Assembly (NCBI GenBank): GCA_003229495.1 | Contig: QIEB01000150.1 | Span: forward strand, 1-11,114 | Source: Flammeovirgaceae bacterium | GTDB taxonomy: Bacteria; Bacteroidota; Bacteroidia; Cytophagales; Cyclobacteriaceae | DNA length: 11,114 nt | Direction: 5' to 3' | Part shown: piece after piece, positions 6,646-11,114 of the stretch | Position numbering within the stretch: position 1 is the first letter of the stretch | Layout: every line of letters begins with the position of its first letter | Translations under genes and position numbers: made by a program | Notes under the pieces: model-generated | The model's database searches: none | Told to the model about the DNA's origin: nothing | The model's input: the letters and a program-made list of their open reading frames with translations, nothing else

Positions 6646-7764
6646 TCACTCCATGACTAATCGAAAAATACCTTTACCTTCAACTCCGACATATAAATAT
6701 CCGTCATTTCCCTGCTCTACATTTCTAACCCTGCCAATACCCTCAGCTACCCTTTCCTGATAGGTAATTTTGTTGCCGTCAACTTTGGCATGTACCAGAT
6801 AAGAGAACTTCAAAGATCCAATCATGAGGTCCCCCTCCCAACCCGGGTATTTATCCCCTAGTATCAAGGTCATGCCGCAGGGAGCTATGGAAGGTACCCA
6901 GTAAATCACCGGAGGTTCCATTCCCGTTCTGGCGGTGTCCTCAGCAAATGTAGTCCCGTTGTAGTTGATACCGTAACTTAATATTGGCCATCCATAGTTT
7001 TTGCCAGGCTGGATCACATTGACCTCATCCCCACCTTGAGGTCCATGCTCATGAGACCATATCATTCCTGTTTTATGGTCGATTACCAGTCCCTGGGGGT
7101 TGCGATGCCCGTAGGAATAAATTGCTTCAATGGCATTGGACGAACCGAAAAAAGGGTTGTCCTCGGGAATTTCACCATTGTCTTTTATACGATAAACTTT
7201 TCCCCCGTCTCTGGAAATATCCTGGGGGTTTTGGTTTCGATTCCCCCGCTCACCTATAGTGAAATACAAAAGATGGTCACTGTCAAACTCCAATCGACTA
7301 CCAAAATGATTCCCACCGGTGGTATTGGGCCCGGCTTTATAGAGGACTTTTTTATCAGTAAGCTTTGATCCATCAAAAGAAAATCTGGCAATAGCAGTAT
7401 TGCCTCCACTTCCAGAGCCGTCACTACTGGAATATGATAGGTAGAGCCATTTGTTTTGAGCAAAATCAGGGTGTAATTCAATATCAAGAAGACCACCCTG
7501 CCCCCTTACGTATACCTTTGGCACTCCTTTAACCTTGTGGTCCAGAAGTATTCCATTTCGGATTATTCTGATTTCCCCTTTTTTCTCGGTAACCAAAATA
7601 TCGCCGTTCGGGAGAAATGCCATTCCCCATGGGTTTTCCAACCCATCCACCACCTGCTCGTATTTGACGGAAGCATTGTTCGGCTGGATTTCGGAAGGTT
7701 GTGAGCGACTCTTACATGCAATAAGATTTAGAGCCACTAGTAGTAACATTAGTTTTGCATCCAT
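6646..7764 (-). CDS. PQQ-dependent sugar (glucose/sorbosone) dehydrogenase lipoprotein
   Basis: This 372-residue protein is a six-bladed beta-propeller of the soluble PQQ glucose/sorbosone dehydrogenase family (YliI type), which oxidises sugars at the aldehyde or anomeric carbon in the periplasm. The N-terminus MDAKLMLLLVALNLIAC is a short lipoprotein signal with lipobox LIAC and lipidated C17. The next residues (KSRS) are basic rather than acidic, which argues for a periplasm-facing location rather than surface export. Family landmarks include ENPWGMAFLPNG (43-54), GQGGLLDIELHP (88-99), GGNHFGSRLEF (150-160) with likely catalytic H153, YFTIGERGN (167-175), YGHRNPQGL (218-226) with PQQ-contacting R221, and SHEHGPQGGDEVN (237-249). 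An in-frame stop just upstream fixes the ATG at 7762-7764. It precedes the GH88 operon by 110 bases and may be independently transcribed. Its sugar substrate is not evident. Confidence 0.9.
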   Translation of the reverse strand: MDAKLMLLLVALNLIACKSRSQPSEIQPNNASVKYEQVVDGLENPWGMAFLPNGDILVTEKKGEIRIIRNGILLDHKVKGVPKVYVRGQGGLLDIELHPDFAQNKWLYLSYSSSDGSGSGGNTAIARFSFDGSKLTDKKVLYKAGPNTTGGNHFGSRLEFDSDHLLYFTIGERGNRNQNPQDISRDGGKVYRIKDNGEIPEDNPFFGSSNAIEAIYSYGHRNPQGLVIDHKTGMIWSHEHGPQGGDEVNVIQPGKNYGWPILSYGINYNGTTFAEDTARTGMEPPVIYWVPSIAPCGMTLILGDKYPGWEGDLMIGSLKFSYLVHAKVDGNKITYQERVAEGIGRVRNVEQGNDGYLYVGVEGKGIFRLVME

Positions 7765-7873
7765 CTTCTATCAATTAATAATTCCCATTCATTTGTAAAA
7801 TACCAAATTGCCAGGAAGAAAAACTAACATACTCCAGGAACCGTCAATTTTGAAGTAGTTCTACTGAGGAGTG

Positions 7874-7892
7874 AATAATTGTCCCAATTATT
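7874..7892. repeat. Perfect inverted repeat, 8-base arms
   Basis: AATAATTG (7874-7881) and CAATTATT (7885-7892) are exact reverse complements around a TCC spacer. The right arm overlaps the proposed -33 TTG (7891-7893) and ends one base before the TetR-type operator. It could be a second regulator's site or a chance AT-rich dyad. Confidence 0.5.
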
Positions 7893-7921
7893 GCTAACGA
7901 ACGTTAGTTTGTCTACATTTA
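7890..7921 (+). promoter_or_regulatory. Candidate promoter of the tetR-paa operon
   Basis: ATTG (7890-7893) is followed after a 20-base spacer by TACATTTA (7914-7921), which matches TAnnTTTG at all but the last base. The start point would fall close to the ATG at 7926, giving a very short or absent leader. The operator-like dyad fills most of the spacer, so bound repressor would block polymerase. Confidence 0.5.
7894..7907. promoter_or_regulatory. Probable PaaR (TetR-family) operator
   Basis: CTAACG-AA-CGTTAG is a perfect dyad with 6-base arms, centred 25 bases upstream of the TetR start codon. It agrees at every fixed base with CNAACGNNCGTTNG, the consensus I recall for the phenylacetyl-CoA-responsive TetR repressor PaaR of Thermus thermophilus. 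Its place beside a TetR gene and a paa operon makes chance unlikely. Confidence 0.8.
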
Positions 7922-7925
7922 TTTA

Positions 7926-8513
7926 ATGGAAATTCTTGAAAGACCTACACGAAAACAGCAAATAGAAGAGCGAGCAACTATGCTGTTTAAGACTAAAGGC
8001 TATGCGGCTTCCAGCATGAGAGATCTGGCGCAGATCCTGGGTATTGAAGCGGCCAGCCTCTACTCTCATATCAAATCCAAGGAAGAAATACTTCAAAAGA
8101 TATGCTTTAAGATGGCAAATGCCTTCTTTCTGGCCATTGAACAGGTGAATGAGACCACTCCGGAGCAGCAACTTGAGGCCGCTATCAAGGTTCATTTTAA
8201 AATGATCAGTGAAAATATTGATGCCTCGGCGGTATTCTTTAACGAATGGCGCCATATGAGCGAACCATATCTATCGGAATTTTTAGCCATGCGCACCAGA
8301 TATGAACAATTTTTCATGGAAATTATCCATCAGGGAATAAAGCAAGGTCAGTTCAGGGTTATTGACGAAAAATTTGCCATGATGACCATATTGTCATCTA
8401 TTAACTGGACACATCAATGGTACCGGCCTACCGGAAAAATGTCTATGGACGAAATTGGAGATCATCTCTCCGAATTGTTAATTAATGGATTGATCAAAAC
8501 CAGGAACAAATAA
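7926..8513 (+). CDS. paaR: TetR/AcrR-family regulator, probable PaaR
   Basis: This 195-residue DNA-binding repressor has an N-terminal TetR helix-turn-helix. Helix 1 runs from about residue 11 to 24. The motif SSMRDLAQILGIEAASLYSHIKSK (29-52) ends in the recognition helix around 41-48. The C-terminal ligand and dimer region (about 60-190) is helical, with FFNEWRHMSEPY at 104-115. The gene lies directly upstream of paaA with a single base between stop and start, so it is the first gene of the operon it probably controls. The operator-like dyad at 7894-7907 suggests negative autoregulation, with phenylacetyl-CoA the likely inducer by analogy to Thermus PaaR. The family is certain; the specific PaaR name is inferred from context and operator. 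The ATG at 7926 is the first one after the promoter. Confidence 0.88.
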   Translation: MEILERPTRKQQIEERATMLFKTKGYAASSMRDLAQILGIEAASLYSHIKSKEEILQKICFKMANAFFLAIEQVNETTPEQQLEAAIKVHFKMISENIDASAVFFNEWRHMSEPYLSEFLAMRTRYEQFFMEIIHQGIKQGQFRVIDEKFAMMTILSSINWTHQWYRPTGKMSMDEIGDHLSELLINGLIKTRNK

Positions 8514-8514
8514 T

Positions 8515-9501
8515 ATGTACGGAGGAGGAAATACTTTTGAGGCCACCAAATTCGACAATCTAGCCAAGGAAGACCCCATTAAACTAGATGAGTTTGAGGC
8601 ACGTATCGCTGGTGGCGAGAAAATTGAGCCCGCTGATTGGATGCCAGTCTTGTATCGTAAACAGCTAATCCGCATGATCGAACAACATGCGCACAGTGAG
8701 ATTATTGGGGCGCTGCCAGAAGGCACCTGGATTACCCGGGCCCCGGGATTTAAAAGGAAATTGGCCCTAATGGCCAAAGTACAAGATGAAGTTGGACATG
8801 CTCAGCTGTTATATAGTGCAGCTGAAACGCTGGGTAAATCCAGGGAAGATATGATGCAAGACCTGATTAACGGAAGGTCGAAGTACTCAAATATTTTCAA
8901 CTACCCGGCTTTGACCTGGGCTGATAGCACCATCATCTCCTGGCTGGTTGATGCCGGCGCCATCGTAAATCAACTAGCTAACTCCAAAGGCAGCTACGGT
9001 CCCTATTGCAGAGCTTTAGAGAGAATTTGCGTGGAGGAGTCCTTTCATTTGAAGTACGGTCATCATGCAGTGATCCATCTGGCGACAGGTTCAAAAATAC
9101 AACGACAAATGGTTCAGGAAGCACTCAACCGGTGGTGGCCACCCATGATGCATTTTTTTGGCCCTCCTGACCGGATATCTGTGCATACAGAAGTACTGAT
9201 GAAATGGAAGGTAAAAATGGCTACCAATGATGAGTGTCGTCAGCAATTTTTGGATATGTACGTTCCAAAGATCTGGGAGCTGCGGTTGTCAGTACCGGAC
9301 CCAAACCTTCAAAAGAATGAGGAAACTCGTCAATGGGAATATACTGAACCTGATTGGGAGGAATTCAAGCGGGTTATTAACGGTGATGGACCTTGCAATA
9401 AAGAACGTCTGGCGGTTAGAAGAATGGCAGAGGAGCGCGGTCGGTGGGTACGAAAAGCCTTGTTGACGCCTGACGCCAAATATGTTACTCCTTTAGCTTA
9501 A
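8515..9501 (+). CDS. paaA: Phenylacetyl-CoA 1,2-epoxidase, catalytic subunit PaaA
   Basis: This 328-residue protein is the di-iron oxygenase subunit of the PaaABC(D)E complex, which uses O2 and electrons from PaaE to epoxidise the ring of phenylacetyl-CoA in the cytoplasm. The six expected ligands are present: E62, E92, H95, D146, E175 and H178. From memory the E. coli ligands are E42, E72, H75, D126, E155 and H158, so each is shifted by exactly 20 with no gap, reflecting a slightly longer N-terminus. Other conserved stretches are DWMPVLYRK (41-49), AHSEIIGALPEG (59-70), KVQDEVGH (88-95), KYSNIFNYP (123-131) and the C-terminal RWVRKALL. The gene follows tetR by one base and precedes paaB by four. 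The ATG follows the tetR stop TAA directly after one T. Confidence 0.97.
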   Translation: MYGGGNTFEATKFDNLAKEDPIKLDEFEARIAGGEKIEPADWMPVLYRKQLIRMIEQHAHSEIIGALPEGTWITRAPGFKRKLALMAKVQDEVGHAQLLYSAAETLGKSREDMMQDLINGRSKYSNIFNYPALTWADSTIISWLVDAGAIVNQLANSKGSYGPYCRALERICVEESFHLKYGHHAVIHLATGSKIQRQMVQEALNRWWPPMMHFFGPPDRISVHTEVLMKWKVKMATNDECRQQFLDMYVPKIWELRLSVPDPNLQKNEETRQWEYTEPDWEEFKRVINGDGPCNKERLAVRRMAEERGRWVRKALLTPDAKYVTPLA

Positions 9502-9505
9502 TAAT

Positions 9506-10132
9506 ATGGCATTAGATTCACTAGATCCCCGAATCAAGCGGTGTAACCTTCAGGAACAGCGGACTAAAGATTTTAACAGTCAACCTTTGGACCAGTTGCC
9601 TACTTATGAAGTATTTATTCAATTGAAAGAGACTAAAGCATTTGAGCATGCTGGGATCGTACATGCCGCCACCCCGGACATGGCATTTTTATTTGCAAAA
9701 GAGCAATTTAGCCGCCGATACACATGTACCGGTATGTGGGTGGTACCATCGGACCGGGTATGGGTTACCGCGTTTTCCGATCTTGAGGAAAACATTTATG
9801 ACCAAATTGATGAAATGCCTGCCCAAGAAGCAGGGCCTGAAGAAGATTATGAAGTGTTTCACCTGATCCAAAGGGGGAAACAACACCAGCACGTGGGGCG
9901 TGTAACAGCAAATAGCCACCTTCAGGCATTGCAAAAAGCCAAAGTCCGGTTCAACGCTGGAAAACCTATTTTGAATGTCTGGTTGATAAAAATCAATGAT
10001 TTGCAAACTACCAATTTAGAAGATCATGTGATTTGGTCTACCCTCCATGAGAAGACGCACCGTGATGTGATTTCCTACCGGGCAGGGGATAAGCTCAAAC
10101 AATTCAAAGAAAAGCAGCAACCCGATGGATAA
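9506..10132 (+). CDS. paaB: PaaB with two tandem PaaB-like domains
   Basis: This 208-residue protein is about twice the usual ~95 residues of PaaB, the small non-catalytic subunit that bridges PaaAC units and is needed for electron delivery. Two copies of the PaaB fold are visible. Copy 1 (about 33-88) has TYEVFIQL, EHAGIVHAA, MAFLFAK, RRY and MWVV. Copy 2 (about 114-168) has DYEVFHLI, QHVGRVTA, QALQKAK and VWLI. They align without gaps at a constant offset of 81 residues: Y34/Y115, H48/H129, G50/G131, A60/A141, K65/K146 and W78/W159. A 25-residue acidic linker joins them, and a charged tail ends the protein. Copy 1 is closer to canonical PaaB; it keeps the RRY tract missing from copy 2. Position between paaA and paaC confirms identity. 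paaC starts inside its last codons (8-base overlap). Confidence 0.93.
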   Translation: MALDSLDPRIKRCNLQEQRTKDFNSQPLDQLPTYEVFIQLKETKAFEHAGIVHAATPDMAFLFAKEQFSRRYTCTGMWVVPSDRVWVTAFSDLEENIYDQIDEMPAQEAGPEEDYEVFHLIQRGKQHQHVGRVTANSHLQALQKAKVRFNAGKPILNVWLIKINDLQTTNLEDHVIWSTLHEKTHRDVISYRAGDKLKQFKEKQQPDG

Positions 10133-10892
10133 AGTGATAAACAAAATAGCTTTAAAGGAGCTGCTATATAAGACAGCCGACGACCTGTTAATACTGGGTC
10201 ACAGAAACTCCGAATGGACTGGTATAGGCCCTCTTTTAGAAGAAGATATCGCATTTAGTTCCATGGCACAAGATAAGATCGGGCAAAGCCTGGCAATCTA
10301 TGAATTGTTGCATGACCTGGGAGAGGCAGATCCTGATACCGTTGCCTTTATGAGAAATGCTGAGCAGTTCCATAACTGCAAATTTGTAGAGCTGCCCATT
10401 GGTGAGTATGAGTTCAGCCTGGTAAGGCATTTCCTGTACGATCATTCCATCCTGCTACGGTTTCAGCAACTGTCAACTTCCAGCTGCCAACCCCTGGCCC
10501 AGATCGCCCGAAAGTTGGTAGGTGAACTGCGATATCATATCATGCATGCAGACTTGTTTATAAAAAAACTGGGAACCGGTACCGATGAAAGTATAAGCCG
10601 TTTACAAACTACCCTGGAGCAGGCAATTCCTTTCGCCTTGGGTGTTTTTGAACGCTCTCCTCAGGAATCTGATTTGATCTCAGACCTGATATTTACCGGT
10701 GAAGATGATCTATATACCCGCTGGTGCCATGAAATCACCAAAGTGATTGAGTCAACTGCATTGGTATTGCCCCAGCACAACCTATCTGAAGCCAAAACCG
10801 GCGGACGTATTGGCCAACACACACCTCACCTGCAGCCCCTGCTGGATGAAATGGCAGAAGTACTCAGGCTGGATCCATCCACTGATTGGTAA
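10125..10892 (+). CDS. paaC: Phenylacetyl-CoA 1,2-epoxidase, structural subunit PaaC
   Basis: This 255-residue ferritin-like helical protein is the partner of PaaA in the epoxidase core. PaaC shares the PaaA fold but lacks a functional di-iron site and stabilises the catalytic subunit. Conserved stretches include LGHRNSEWTGIGPLLEEDIA (24-43), MAQDKIGQ (47-54), AEQFHNCKFVELP (79-91), KLVGELRYHIMHAD (130-143), LGTGTDES (149-156) and the C-terminal GGRIGQHTPHLQPLLDEM (226-243), which parallels the GG-x-GLHTEHL-x-x-LLAEMQ ending of E. coli PaaC. The start ATG lies within the end of paaB as ATGGATAA, implying translational coupling. The stop is two bases before paaD. Length is normal for the family. 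Confidence 0.96.
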   Translation: MDKVINKIALKELLYKTADDLLILGHRNSEWTGIGPLLEEDIAFSSMAQDKIGQSLAIYELLHDLGEADPDTVAFMRNAEQFHNCKFVELPIGEYEFSLVRHFLYDHSILLRFQQLSTSSCQPLAQIARKLVGELRYHIMHADLFIKKLGTGTDESISRLQTTLEQAIPFALGVFERSPQESDLISDLIFTGEDDLYTRWCHEITKVIESTALVLPQHNLSEAKTGGRIGQHTPHLQPLLDEMAEVLRLDPSTDW

Positions 10893-10894
10893 AG

Positions 10895-11114
10895 ATGAAC
10901 TTCCAAAAGAAAGACATACTACTGTGGCTGGAGGACGTAAAGGACCCGGAAATTCCTGTGATTTCGCTTATCGACCTGGGAGTAATAACCAAAGTAGAAG
11001 TCGATTCACAAGGCAAGGTTAACGTAGAGATGACACCTACTTTTGTGGGATGCCCAGCCATGGATTATATGAAAAAAGAAGTGGAGCAGGTACTAATTGA
11101 AAAAGGAGTTGAGT
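10895..11114 (+). CDS. paaD: PaaD, DUF59/MIP18-family maturation protein (3' partial)
   Basis: Only 73 codons are visible before the right edge, so the C-terminal part is missing. The protein begins MNFQKKDILLWLEDVKDPE and shows the DUF59 signature DPEIPV at 17-22, IDLGVI at 26-31, TPT at 47-49 and GCPA at 52-55 with the functional Cys at C53. PaaD is required in vivo for phenylacetate breakdown and is thought to help assemble iron or Fe-S centres of the epoxidase system, especially the ferredoxin-type reductase PaaE. The usual C-terminal cysteine cluster lies off the window. It starts two bases after the paaC stop codon and continues the operon; paaE would be expected next. Confidence 0.95.
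   Translation, partial: MNFQKKDILLWLEDVKDPEIPVISLIDLGVITKVEVDSQGKVNVEMTPTFVGCPAMDYMKKEVEQVLIEKGVE

Larger units (their letters stand above)
7765..7925. other. Divergent intergenic control region
   Basis: This 161-base region separates the sugar dehydrogenase gene (-) from the TetR gene (+). The right third carries two adjacent perfect inverted repeats (7874-7892 and 7894-7907) and the candidate regulator promoter. For the minus-strand gene the best candidate is TTG (7847-7845) with TAGTTTTT (7826-7819), spacing 18 bases, which is weak support only. No small ORF with credible features was found. Confidence 0.6.

Noticed and set aside
10747..11022. Plus-strand ORF of 91 codons across the paaC/paaD junction
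   Set aside because: It is a shadow frame; paaC and paaD explain both halves with conserved motifs.
1..11114. CRISPR array, insertion sequence, tRNA or rRNA
   Set aside because: No regularly spaced repeats, transposase-like frame, terminal repeats or tRNA-like fold were seen.

Overview
The window looks like chromosomal DNA of an aerobic member of the Bacteroidota. The signs are TTG / TAnnTTTG-type promoter candidates, a left-edge lipoprotein whose mature start (C-S-D-D-T-D) resembles the surface-export signal of that phylum, intergenic spacers rich in A and T, no clear Shine-Dalgarno sequences, and a SusD-free sugar-processing operon of a kind common there. I cannot name the genus. I see no mobile element, CRISPR array, RNA gene or sign of recent transfer.

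Layout. (1) Positions 3-755 (+) hold the C-terminal part of a hypothetical lipoprotein cut by the left edge. (2) Positions 848-6535 (-) hold a tight six-gene operon. Read in its own direction it encodes a GH88-like unsaturated uronyl hydrolase, an Old Yellow Enzyme-type flavin oxidoreductase, a short-chain dehydrogenase, a small two-helix membrane protein, a sodium:solute symporter and a four-helix membrane protein of unknown function. Junctions run from an 11-base overlap to an 11-base gap. (3) Positions 6646-7764 (-) hold a lipoprotein of the PQQ-dependent glucose/sorbosone dehydrogenase family, 110 bases upstream of that operon and probably transcribed separately. (4) Positions 7765-7925 are a divergent control region with two perfect inverted repeats. 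(5) Positions 7926-11114 (+) hold a phenylacetate operon: a TetR-family regulator (probable PaaR), then paaA, paaB, paaC and the start of paaD, running off the right edge.

How the genes work together. The right half is a recognisable phenylacetyl-CoA 1,2-epoxidase operon. PaaA is the di-iron catalytic subunit with all six metal ligands present, PaaC the structural partner, PaaB the bridging subunit and PaaD a DUF59 maturation factor. The reductase PaaE is not in the window. A perfect 14-base dyad just upstream of the regulator fits the operator consensus I recall for Thermus PaaR, and it sits between the -33 and -7 elements of a candidate promoter. Autorepression relieved by phenylacetyl-CoA is therefore the natural model. 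PaaB is about twice normal length because it holds two tandem PaaB-like domains.

The left operon is less understood. It looks like a self-contained module that imports a small solute (symporter plus small partner), cleaves an unsaturated uronide (GH88) and carries out two redox steps (OYE and SDR). The flavoenzyme has an altered active-site motif. The substrate and the route are not known from the sequence. This module is the best candidate here for an undescribed pathway.
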